From Flavobacteriales bacterium UBA5933 (GTDB taxonomy: Bacteria > Bacteroidota > Bacteroidia > Flavobacteriales > Weeksellaceae), in contig DJDD01000146.1 of NCBI GenBank assembly GCA_002430925.1, forward strand, positions 793 to 19,169: 18,377 bases of DNA, in the 5' to 3' direction. The notes beneath the pieces were generated by a model. The model saw nothing but the letters and a program-made list of their open reading frames with translations, did not search any database and was not told the origin of the DNA. Made by a program: the position numbers and the translations under genes. This document shows, in pieces, positions 8,350 through 14,894 of the stretch. Numbering within the stretch: the first letter of the stretch is position 1; every line of letters begins with the position of its first letter.

Positions 8350-9687
8350 ATGCAATATACATTTTCCCCAAAATTAAGAACTGCATCTTTTGTCATGATT
8401 GTGATAGGAGTTGTACTTTATGGGATAGGATTTTTCTTACATCAACAAGATGTTGCTAATTCAACTGAATATATCAACGGTTTAATTGAAGCTCACCCAA
8501 CTCAATTTTTCGGTGATTATATTACAGATTCATATGCATCTTTAAATACAAATCATGAAGAGCACATGCATCATTTAGAAAACTTATTGAAAAACAGACC
8601 TTGGGCTGCATTTTATGTACCAGCATATTTATCGTTTGGTATCGCAGCTTCTGCATTGTTTTTCTTATGTATTCAATTTGTTGCTAACGCTGGTTGGTCT
8701 ATGGTTGTTTCACGTGTTATGGAAGGTATTGCTACTTTCTTACCTGTAGGAGCTGTTCTTGTAGGTATCGTAGCTTTAGGTTCTACATTTCACATGAATC
8801 ATTTATACCACTGGATGGAAGCTGACTTAGTTGATCCAAGTAGCCCTAAATATGATATTTACATGGCTAACAAGGCTCAGTTATGGTTAAATGTTCCATT
8901 CTGGACTATTCGTATCATCATCTATTTAGTAGTATTATCATTAATGGTATTCGTTATCAAAAATGCTACACGTAAATTAGATGAAGCTCACGGTGATTTA
9001 AAAGTATATTCTCAATTATATACTAAATCGGTAATCTACTTAGTAATTTTTGCAATTTGTTCTGCAGCTTTTGCTTGGGATTTTATCATGTCTTTAGATC
9101 CACACTGGTTCTCTTCATTATTTATGTGGTACGGAATGGTTTCATACTTAGTTTCAGCTGTTTCTATTATGGCAATCATTTCTATTTACTTAAAAAGAAA
9201 AGGATCTTTACCATTATTCAATGACAATCACTTACATGATTTAACAAAATTCATGTTCGGTTTCTCATTATTATGGTCATACTTATGGTTCTGTCAATTC
9301 ATGTTACAATGGTACGCTAACATACCAGAAGAAGTTCAATACTTCCAACAACGTATGGCTCAATATCCATTATATTTCTGGATGTTGATTATCAACTTAG
9401 TAGCTCCGTTCTTGATTTTAATTTCATCAAGTATGAAACGTCGTTACCAAATCGTTTTTGTAATGGGATTTGTAATCGTAGCAGGACACTACTGGGATTT
9501 CTACAACCAAATCATGCCAGCAGCTGTTGGTCCATTCCATAACTTTGGATTCATGGAGATTGGTTCTTTAGTAGGTGTTGCAGGTTTATTTACATTTGTT
9601 GTAATGAATGCATTATCTAAATTGAACTTAGAAGCTAAAGGTCACCCTTACTTCCACGAATCAAAAATTTATGAATACCCTTTCTAG
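8350..9687 (+). CDS. actF: ActF: second NrfD-like membrane subunit
   Basis: A 445-residue polytopic membrane protein paralogous to ActC, with about ten helices from residue 13 to 425. A His-rich motif (FHMNHLYHW, H148/H151/H154) lies just after the third helix, and a further conserved-looking stretch, HYWDFYNQIMP, lies near 383-393. In Alternative Complex III ActF is the pseudo-symmetric partner of ActC. It is not thought to be the main quinol oxidation site and may take part in proton movement. Length and both ends look normal. It is the last gene of the operon, closed by a terminator 33 bases after the stop. Confidence 0.93.
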   Translation: MQYTFSPKLRTASFVMIVIGVVLYGIGFFLHQQDVANSTEYINGLIEAHPTQFFGDYITDSYASLNTNHEEHMHHLENLLKNRPWAAFYVPAYLSFGIAASALFFLCIQFVANAGWSMVVSRVMEGIATFLPVGAVLVGIVALGSTFHMNHLYHWMEADLVDPSSPKYDIYMANKAQLWLNVPFWTIRIIIYLVVLSLMVFVIKNATRKLDEAHGDLKVYSQLYTKSVIYLVIFAICSAAFAWDFIMSLDPHWFSSLFMWYGMVSYLVSAVSIMAIISIYLKRKGSLPLFNDNHLHDLTKFMFGFSLLWSYLWFCQFMLQWYANIPEEVQYFQQRMAQYPLYFWMLIINLVAPFLILISSSMKRRYQIVFVMGFVIVAGHYWDFYNQIMPAAVGPFHNFGFMEIGSLVGVAGLFTFVVMNALSKLNLEAKGHPYFHESKIYEYPF

Positions 9688-9720
9688 TCAATACAATTAG
9701 AAAGTTTTTATAAAACATCA

Positions 9721-9757
9721 AAAAGCTCGATACAATTTTGTATCGAGCTTTTTATTT
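9721..9757 (+). terminator. Terminator of the act operon
   Basis: Bases 9721-9734 pair perfectly with 9741-9754: a 14-bp stem with core GCTCGATAC, a six-base loop and a T-run on the 3' side. It starts 33 bases after the actF stop, so act transcription should end here and not continue into cox genes. Confidence 0.92.
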
Positions 9758-10041
9758 ATCATTAAACTAATATTTTGGATTCATAATAACATTGCATGTT
9801 ACTATTATGTGAGTCGTTATTTCAAAGTATCTAGCAAAAACAACTTCTTCAAGATTGTTTTTACTAGCTAATCAAATCAGTTTTTGACTTTTTTTTCGGA
9901 TTATACTCAAAGAATTAAAGATTATTCTCATAAAATATAGCAAAATACTATAATTTATTCACCTTATTTTATATCATCACAATAGGATATTTAGTATGAA
10001 AAATGATATTATTTAATTTTGTTGAAAGAAATAATGATAAA
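9758..10041. other. Gene-less stretch between two terminators
   Basis: No ORF or RNA gene is recognisable. One imperfect hairpin is visible: CTAG at 9831-9834 and 9864-9867 enclose an 8-bp stem, AAAAACAA (9836-9843) with TTGTTTTT (9855-9862), separated from it by a C/A mismatch. A TAATTTTG box occurs near 10012 without a matching -33. A small RNA ending at the 10042-10078 hairpin is possible but has no positive support. Relics of lost genes cannot be excluded. Confidence 0.4.
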
Positions 10042-10078
10042 AAAAACCTCACAGAATTAATTATTCTGTGAGGTTTTT
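10042..10078. terminator. Strong bidirectional-looking terminator
   Basis: Bases 10042-10057 pair with 10063-10078: a perfect 16-bp stem with core CCTCACAGAAT and a five-base loop. On the minus strand the stem is followed by eight T residues, on the plus strand by five. No protein gene ends near it. The minus-strand reading would end the SCO operon transcript about 240 bases past its last stop codon, after passing through repeat copy B. Confidence 0.85.
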
Positions 10079-10142
10079 AATGTTATTATATTGAAGTTAT
10101 TTAAACTATTTTTTTAGAATATATTTCATAAATTATTCGTCT

Positions 10143-10271
10143 TTTATTTGCAATAGTGATTGAAGCGGCATCCTTTTTTGATTGGTCATTAAGCGAAGTA
10201 GAAATAAATGACTAATCTAAAAAGATATAGCGAAAAGCACGGTGCGAAGCAATTGCCCAAAAAGTAAATAT
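10143..10271 (-). repeat. Dispersed-type intergenic repeat, copy B (inverted)
   Basis: The reverse complement of this stretch aligns with 1-135. Both outer arms are nearly identical, but the central 25 or so bases are not. Bases 10180-10190 pair with 10207-10217 (11 pairs, one of them G-T) around a 16-base loop. After one mismatch, 10173-10178 pairs with 10219-10224, so the centre forms a hairpin of about 17 pairs. It lies just downstream of the SCO gene and is antisense to copy A. No ORF is evident and its function is unknown. Confidence 0.85.
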
Positions 10272-10315
10272 AAGCTTTAAAACAGCTTTATTATAGATGA
10301 ATCATTTTAGTAATA

Positions 10316-10972
10316 TTATTCTGCTAATAATTTTTTAATATCTTCTTTTAAATATTCAATTTCAGGATGATATTTTCCAGATAAAGAAGGAGTTTTTCCG
10401 TTTGTATCTTTATAATTTAAGCCTGAATAAAATAAAATTGGTACACCAGCTTCATTGTACCTACTTCTTATATTTCCTTGCTTATCAACTAACGCAAGTT
10501 TTCCACTATGATTTAATCCCTCTGCAGTAGTTTCGTCTTTTCCAACATAAATATTAAACTGATCTGCTAAATTTTGAATAGTTTCTCTGTCTGAAGTCAG
10601 ATAATGCCAATTAACGCTTTTTACACCTATCCTTTTTGCATAATCTAATAACCTTTCTGGAGTATCTCTTTTGGGATCAATAGTTACAGAAATAAAACCA
10701 AGATTAGGATTATTAATTTCATCTTCTACATTTCTCAAATTATTACTCATAATAGGACATATTGTTGGGCAGCTTGTAAAGAAGAACTCAACAACATAAA
10801 CCTTTCCCAACATATCTCTGTTCGTAATTGTTTGATTATTTTGATCTGTCATCGAAAATTCAGGAACTTTCATGACAGTGTATAATTTATCTTTAGGCTT
10901 ATTTTTCAGCCAAAATACACTACCAATAACACCTAAAATAATTATAACAATAGTTACTAATTGCTTATTCAT
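10316..10972 (-). CDS. sco1: SCO1/SenC-family copper chaperone
   Basis: The 218-residue protein has one N-terminal membrane anchor (about 5-22) and a periplasmic thioredoxin-like domain. The copper-binding set of the family is complete: the TSCPTICP motif gives C68 and C72, and His155 (GLNHSGK) is the third ligand. The VTIDPKRDTP segment (96-105) is also characteristic. SCO proteins deliver copper or reduce cysteines for the CuA centre of cytochrome c oxidase. The start codon lies inside the end of the upstream YHS-lipoprotein gene (8-base overlap), so the two are likely translated together. No oxidase gene is in the window, so the target is inferred from the family and from the neighbouring Alternative Complex III operon. 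Confidence 0.93.
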   Translation of the reverse strand: MNKQLVTIVIIILGVIGSVFWLKNKPKDKLYTVMKVPEFSMTDQNNQTITNRDMLGKVYVVEFFFTSCPTICPIMSNNLRNVEDEINNPNLGFISVTIDPKRDTPERLLDYAKRIGVKSVNWHYLTSDRETIQNLADQFNIYVGKDETTAEGLNHSGKLALVDKQGNIRSRYNEAGVPILFYSGLNYKDTNGKTPSLSGKYHPEIEYLKEDIKKLLAE

Positions 10973-11264
10973 GAATATGTTTTTCTGGATCTTTCAAAAA
11001 TTCTTCTTTGCACATTGTAGAGCAGAAACCATAAACTTTTCCTTTGTAAGTTGCCGTATCTCCTAGATGTTCTTTAGTGTTCATTCCACAAATAGGATCT
11101 ATATCATTCACAACTGCAATATCTAATTTAGTCGCAGCTTTCATTTCTTCATGAGAAATATGTTTTACTTCAAAATCATTATTTTGAGTATTTTCTTTTT
11201 TATTACATGAAATTATAGTTAATCCTATTGAAAGGATTAAACAAGTATATTTTATTGAATTCAT
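10965..11264 (-). CDS. YHS-domain lipoprotein, probable metal binding
   Basis: The 99-residue product has a lipoprotein signal with lipobox IISC (modified Cys20) and then a short linker. Residues about 55-95 form a YHS-type domain: DPICGM (56-61) followed by YKGKVYGFCSTMC with C81 and C85. YHS domains occur in copper ATPases and related metal-handling proteins, and C59, C81 and C85 are candidate metal ligands. The tail (KHIHE) adds two histidines. It overlaps the SCO gene by eight bases and follows the 126-residue cysteine-motif gene by 57 bases. A copper-buffering or transfer role alongside SCO is inferred from this linkage. The residues after Cys20 (NKKEN) give no clear surface-export signal. 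Confidence 0.85.
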   Translation of the reverse strand: MNSIKYTCLILSIGLTIISCNKKENTQNNDFEVKHISHEEMKAATKLDIAVVNDIDPICGMNTKEHLGDTATYKGKVYGFCSTMCKEEFLKDPEKHIHE

Positions 11265-11321
11265 TTTTATTGTATTAAATTATAGTCATTATTTACTTTT
11301 AAACTCTTAGTTAAAGAAATT

Positions 11322-11702
11322 TTAAACGAATATAAAAGTACAATTAGGAGGATGAAAAATTTTTGTTATTCGTTCGTTAGAAATAATAACTTTATAATAT
11401 TCAAATTTAATTGATTCAAAATATTTTAGAATATAATTTAATAATGGCTTGTCATTGTAAGTTATAAGTGCCTCACAAATCTTAACAAAGTTTTTTTCAT
11501 ATTTATCATTCGATGAATTTGATTTTTCTTTATTAGACTCATTTTTGATGTAACAAAAACCATTACAAAGTAATTCAGGTTGTTCTTTATTTTCGCATAA
11601 ATCACTTATAATTCTATCATAGTTTATTGTATAAGCTATAACAGGTAACAATGGTCGAAGAATTATTGTTAATACAAGTGTTATGAAAAATAAAACTTTC
11701 AT
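11322..11702 (-). CDS. Small secreted or membrane protein with CNGxC motif
   Basis: I take the ATG at 11702 as the start, giving 126 residues; an in-frame TTG one codon upstream (11705) is a less likely start. An N-terminal hydrophobic segment (residues 3-24) acts as signal or anchor. After it come LCENK with Cys36 and LCNGFC with C46 and C50. This pattern is shared by small Bacteroidota proteins of the form CEN..PEL.CNGxC, of no firmly known function, seen near metal and TonB-linked genes as I recall. The C-terminus contains the HPP motif (117-119) also common in that group, so the gene appears intact. The central part (55-72) is polar and low in complexity. Being first in an apparent operon with a YHS lipoprotein and SCO suggests metal, perhaps copper, handling, but this is inference. 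Confidence 0.75.
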   Translation of the reverse strand: MKVLFFITLVLTIILRPLLPVIAYTINYDRIISDLCENKEQPELLCNGFCYIKNESNKEKSNSSNDKYEKNFVKICEALITYNDKPLLNYILKYFESIKFEYYKVIISNERITKIFHPPNCTFIFV

Positions 11703-11718
11703 CAATAGATGATTTGTA

Positions 11719-11726
11719 CAAAATTA
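11719..11726 (-). promoter_or_regulatory. Putative -7 box of the SCO operon
   Basis: On the minus strand this reads TAATTTTG, matching TAnnTTTG. The -33 position has TTA instead of TTG at a spacing of 19. The start codon at 11702 lies 16 bases downstream, giving a leader of roughly 10 bases, similar to the SPOR gene. Confidence 0.5.
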
Positions 11727-11846
11727 AACATTCTTTACGATATAATAACTTTTATTGAAAATGATATTTTTTTAATAAAGATTATGAATCAATAGTCTTT
11801 AATTTTTTTTATCTTCAAGAATAATTTACAAAGGATAACATTTACG

Positions 11847-12698
11847 ATGAAAAAGCAGAATATATCAGAATTTTCTACGACAGAAGAACTTCATAATTTT
11901 CTTTTAGAAAATCAGGATAATAATATTTTTTATAAAAATGTTTTAGAAAAATTTGAATACGAAACAGAGTTATTAAAATTACAATCTCAATTAGTTAATC
12001 TTCAAAATTGGATATCTACTCAAGGTAAAAAGGTTGCAGTTATTTTTGAAGGAAGAGATGCTTCTGGAAAAGGAGGAACAATTCGTCGTTTCCGTCAACA
12101 TCTTAACCCCAGAACAATGCGAGTTGTTGCTTTAAATAAACCGACGGAGGTTGAAAAAAATCAATGGTATTTCAATCGTTATATAAAGGAGTTACCTAAT
12201 GCAGGAGAAATAGTGTTTTTTGATAGAAGTTGGTATAACAGAGCTGTTGTAGAACCAGTAATGGGGTTTTGTACAGATCAGCAATATGAACAATTTATGG
12301 TACAAGTTGCAGAATTTGAACATATGTTGTATGAATCTGGTACACATATTATAAAATTATGGTTTTCTGTATCAAAAGAAGAACAACAAAGAAGATTTGA
12401 GTCAAGATTAAACAATCCTTTAAAAAAATGGAAATATAGTCCTGTTGATGCTAAAGGTCAAGAATTATGGGATGAATTTTCTTATTATATTAATCAAATG
12501 TTTACTCGTACACATAATTCTTTTTCTCCTTGGATTGTTGTAAATGCAAATAACAAAAATTCAGCTCGATTAGAATCAATTCGTTATTTACTATCTTTAT
12601 TTAATTATGATGGTAAAATGGACTCTGATATAGATTTAATGGTTGATCCAAATATAATTCAACGTTATTATCGAATGGTAAAAGAAATTAATTATTAA
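11847..12698 (+). CDS. ppk2: Polyphosphate kinase 2 family protein, paralogue 1
   Basis: A 283-residue single-domain PPK2 that would transfer phosphate between polyphosphate and a nucleotide in the cytoplasm. Walker A is GRDASGK (69-75), followed by the family's GGTIRR. Walker B and the adjacent signature run EIVFFDRSW (121-129, Asp126) and YNRAVVEPV. The lid region has KKWKYSPVD (193-201). Compared with the two following paralogues, the loop before QWYF has Asn where they have Pro (ALNKPTE) and Asn where they have Gly (KNQWYF). Its C-terminus is longer. No consensus promoter is seen in the 144-base gap upstream; a purine stretch AAAGGA sits about 11 bases before the ATG. The gene is 11 bases ahead of paralogue 2. 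The subclass (ADP- or AMP-preferring) cannot be read from sequence with confidence. Confidence 0.93.
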   Translation: MKKQNISEFSTTEELHNFLLENQDNNIFYKNVLEKFEYETELLKLQSQLVNLQNWISTQGKKVAVIFEGRDASGKGGTIRRFRQHLNPRTMRVVALNKPTEVEKNQWYFNRYIKELPNAGEIVFFDRSWYNRAVVEPVMGFCTDQQYEQFMVQVAEFEHMLYESGTHIIKLWFSVSKEEQQRRFESRLNNPLKKWKYSPVDAKGQELWDEFSYYINQMFTRTHNSFSPWIVVNANNKNSARLESIRYLLSLFNYDGKMDSDIDLMVDPNIIQRYYRMVKEINY

Positions 12699-12709
12699 AA
12701 TTATTTGAA

Positions 12710-13528
12710 ATGGAATTAAAGAAAAAAGACATAAAATTGCTTGAGACAAAAAAAGGTCTTATAAGTCTTTTACAATCAGATAATGGACAATTAAATTTTG
12801 TAAAAGCTTTGCGTACCATGAAATATGAAAAACGTATAGAGCAATTACAAGAAGAATTAATAAAATTACAAGCATGGATTTCTAATAATAAAAAGAAGGT
12901 GGTTATTGTTTTTGAAGGTAGAGATGCAGCAGGGAAAGGTGGTGCTATTCGTAGAATAGTAGAACACCTAAATCCACGTGAGTATAGAATTGTAGCTTTA
13001 CCAAAGCCTAATGAAGCTGAGGACGGGCAATGGTACTTTCAGCGTTATGTTCGTAAATTACCACAAGAAGGAGAAATAGTTTTTTTTGATAGAAGTTGGT
13101 ACAATAGAGCAGTTGTTGAACCAGTGAATGGATTTTGTACTGAAGAACAATACGAACTTTTTATGAGTGAAGTAAATGATATAGAAAGAATGTGGATAAA
13201 TTCAGGAATCTATTTAATAAAGATTTATTTTTCTATCACAAAAGAACAACAAGCAAAACGTTTTAATGACATTATAAATTCACCTATCAAAAAATGGAAA
13301 TATAGTTCAGTTGATAAAAAAGCACAAGAATTATTTGATGTATATTCTGAGTATAAAAATGTAATGTTCGAACGAACAAATACAGAACTTGCTCCATGGA
13401 AAATAATTGATGCAAATAAAAAATATAAGGCAAGAGTTGAATCTATAGAACATATTTTGAATATGATTCCTTATGATGATAAAAACTTACGATTATTAAA
13501 ACCTAAAAATTTTGAAGAAGAAAACTAA
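12710..13528 (+). CDS. ppk2: Polyphosphate kinase 2 family protein, paralogue 2
   Basis: A 272-residue PPK2 with intact core: Walker A GRDAAGK (70-76), GGAIRR, the substrate loop ALPKPNEAEDGQWYF, and Walker B EIVFFDRSW with Asp127. The lid differs from the others. The arginine seen four residues after the FxxR position of paralogue 1 is missing (KRFNDIIN against RRFESRLN), the motif reads KYSSVD, not KYSPVD, and the late segment is DANKKYKARV, without the DNK/NNK form of its neighbours. These changes may alter nucleotide choice or direction of reaction. The gene lies 11 bases after paralogue 1 and 15 before paralogue 3, indicating one transcript. Confidence 0.93.
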   Translation: MELKKKDIKLLETKKGLISLLQSDNGQLNFVKALRTMKYEKRIEQLQEELIKLQAWISNNKKKVVIVFEGRDAAGKGGAIRRIVEHLNPREYRIVALPKPNEAEDGQWYFQRYVRKLPQEGEIVFFDRSWYNRAVVEPVNGFCTEEQYELFMSEVNDIERMWINSGIYLIKIYFSITKEQQAKRFNDIINSPIKKWKYSSVDKKAQELFDVYSEYKNVMFERTNTELAPWKIIDANKKYKARVESIEHILNMIPYDDKNLRLLKPKNFEEEN

Positions 13529-13543
13529 CCTAAAAACAATGAA

Positions 13544-14347
13544 ATGGCAGAAGTTAATTTAAGTGATTTAGAGAAAATAAATAATAAAAAAGAAATTATA
13601 GATTTTCTTGTAGAGCATAATGTTATAAAAGAAGATAAGTTCAAAGAAAAATTAGCTTACGAGAGAGAATTAAAAGATTTACAGCAAGAATTACTTGAAT
13701 TACAATTACAAGTAATAAAAAATAATAAGCGTGTTTTAATTATTTTTGAAGGAAGAGATGCTTCTGGTAAAGGAGGAACAATAGCTAGAGTTACGGAATA
13801 TCTTAATCCTAAAAAATATAGAGTAGAAGCATTACCGAAACCAACAGAAAAGGAACAAGGACAATGGTATTTTCAACGTTATTTTGAGAAATTACCTAAC
13901 GCTGGAGAAATAGTATTTTTTGATAGAAGTTGGTACAATAGAGCAGTTGTAGAACCAGTTTTTGATTTTTGTACGAAAGATCAATATGATAAATTTTTAA
14001 AGCAAGTTGTAGAAGTAGAACAACTTTTACAAGATGATGGAATTATTTTAATTAAAATTTTTCTTACAATTACTAAAGAAGAGCAAGCAAAACGTTTACA
14101 AAAACGTAAAGATAATGAACTAAAACAATGGAAGCTTGGAGCTTTGGATGAAAAAGCACAAGAATTATGGGATGATTATTCTGCTTATATTGAAAAAATG
14201 TTCGAAAAAACAGGAACAGAATATTCTCCTTGGATAGAAATTGATACAGATAATAAAACGGATGCTCGCTTAATTGCTTTAAAAGCTATTTGCGCAGAAT
14301 TATCAAATATTAATTTTTCAGATAATATTTTATCAATTCATTCATAA
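13544..14347 (+). CDS. ppk2: Polyphosphate kinase 2 family protein, paralogue 3
   Basis: A 267-residue PPK2 with Walker A GRDASGK (70-76), Walker B EIVFFDRSW with Asp127, and YNRAVVEPV. Two family positions depart from its neighbours: Ala replaces the first Arg after GGTI (GGTIARV, Ala81), and the lid motif is KQWKLGALD, not KWKYSPVD. The late segment IDTDNKTDAR keeps the more usual DNK. Since the Arg after Walker A lies close to the phosphate donor site in known PPK2 structures, Ala81 may affect polyphosphate handling. It ends 15 bases before the -33 element of the rplS promoter and has no terminator of its own, so some readthrough into rplS is possible. Confidence 0.93.
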   Translation: MAEVNLSDLEKINNKKEIIDFLVEHNVIKEDKFKEKLAYERELKDLQQELLELQLQVIKNNKRVLIIFEGRDASGKGGTIARVTEYLNPKKYRVEALPKPTEKEQGQWYFQRYFEKLPNAGEIVFFDRSWYNRAVVEPVFDFCTKDQYDKFLKQVVEVEQLLQDDGIILIKIFLTITKEEQAKRLQKRKDNELKQWKLGALDEKAQELWDDYSAYIEKMFEKTGTEYSPWIEIDTDNKTDARLIALKAICAELSNINFSDNILSIHS

Positions 14348-14362
14348 AAAAAGTTTTAAAGA

Positions 14363-14393
14363 TTTGTAAACTAAATATTTTTGATTAATTTTG
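14363..14393 (+). promoter_or_regulatory. rplS: Consensus Bacteroidota promoter of rplS
   Basis: TTTG at 14363-14366, exactly 19 bases, then TAATTTTG at 14386-14393. This matches the TTG-N19-TAnnTTTG consensus fully and is the clearest promoter in the window. Transcription should begin near 14398-14400. Confidence 0.85.
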
Positions 14394-14397
14394 CACC

Positions 14398-14465
14398 CAC
14401 ATTGTTCAACCTCTGACGATAGACGTGTAAGTTGCTCAATTACAAATAAATTGAAATTATTAAAA
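14398..14465 (+). promoter_or_regulatory. Structured 5' leader of rplS, possible L19 autoregulatory RNA
   Basis: The predicted leader is about 67 bases and noticeably less AT-rich than the flanking DNA. ATTGTTCAAC (14401-14410) pairs with GTTGCTCAAT (14432-14441) with a two-base internal mismatch, closing a loop that contains a small ACG/CGT stem. A leader class for L19 in flavobacteria has been proposed, to my recollection; I could not compare this sequence with it. Binding of L19 to its own leader is a plausible mode of regulation. Confidence 0.5.
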
Positions 14466-14816
14466 ATGGAAAATTTAGTAAAATACGTACAAGAAAAATA
14501 CGTAGCTAAAAAAGAATTCCCAGCTTTTTCTGCTGGTGATACTATTACAGTTTACCAAGAAATTACAGAGGGTGGAAAAACTCGTGTTCAGTTCTTTAAA
14601 GGTGTTGTTATCCAAAGAAGAGGACAAGGAACTACAGAAACTTTCACTATCCGTAAAATGTCTGGAGATGTTGGAGTAGAGCGTATCTTCCCAGTAAACA
14701 TGCCAGCATTACAAAAAATTGAAGTGAACAAGAAAGGTAAAGTTCGTAGAGCTCGTATCTTCTACTTCAGAGCATTACGTGGTAAAAAAGCTCGTATTAA
14801 AGACGCTGCTTACTAA
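14466..14816 (+). CDS. rplS: Large-subunit ribosomal protein L19
   Basis: With the ATG at 14466 the product is 116 residues, the usual L19 length. It contains the SH3-like L19 core: FSAGDTITV, an RVQFFKGVVIQRRGQG stretch, the FPVNMPALQKIEV segment, and the highly basic C-terminus KVRRARIFYFRALRGKKARI. L19 sits at the subunit interface of the ribosome. The reading frame is open upstream to a TTG at 14391, but that TTG is part of the -7 promoter box, so the longer form cannot be right. The gene has its own promoter, leader and terminator. Confidence 0.97.
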   Translation: MENLVKYVQEKYVAKKEFPAFSAGDTITVYQEITEGGKTRVQFFKGVVIQRRGQGTTETFTIRKMSGDVGVERIFPVNMPALQKIEVNKKGKVRRARIFYFRALRGKKARIKDAAY

Positions 14817-14837
14817 AAAATACTTTTTAGAAGAAAT

Positions 14838-14875
14838 AAAAAATCCGGTCGAATTATTCGATCGGATTTTTTTTT
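14838..14875. terminator. Terminator shared by rplS and the SDR gene
   Basis: Bases 14838-14853 pair with 14857-14872 around a three-base loop, with core ATCCGGTCGAA and a single G-T pair. A run of nine T follows on the plus strand and six T on the minus strand. It lies between convergent genes, 22 bases after rplS and 20 bases past the SDR stop, so it can serve both. Confidence 0.9.
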
Positions 14876-14894
14876 ATGATTAAATTTTATAAAA

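Noticed and set aside
9758..10041. A small RNA gene in the gap between terminators
   Set aside because: The only promoter-like box has no -33 partner and the hairpins are weak, so I list the region only as unexplained.
1..10271. The inverted repeats as terminal repeats of a 10-kb composite transposon
   Set aside because: There is no transposase, resolvase or target-site duplication visible, and the cargo is a core respiratory operon.
10872..11066. A plus-strand ORF across the SCO and YHS overlap
   Set aside because: It is antisense to two supported genes and has no recognisable product.
11703..11705. TTG one codon upstream as the start of the CNGxC protein
   Set aside because: An ATG follows immediately and gives a typical signal sequence; the TTG adds only one residue and is the weaker start.
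12710..13528. Paralogue 2 of PPK2 as a decayed pseudogene
   Set aside because: The frame is intact, both Walker motifs and the conserved core are present, and changes are limited to lid positions.
14391..14465. A longer L19 starting at the TTG at 14391
   Set aside because: That TTG is part of the TAATTTTG promoter box, so it lies upstream of the transcription start, and the ATG at 14466 gives the normal L19 length.
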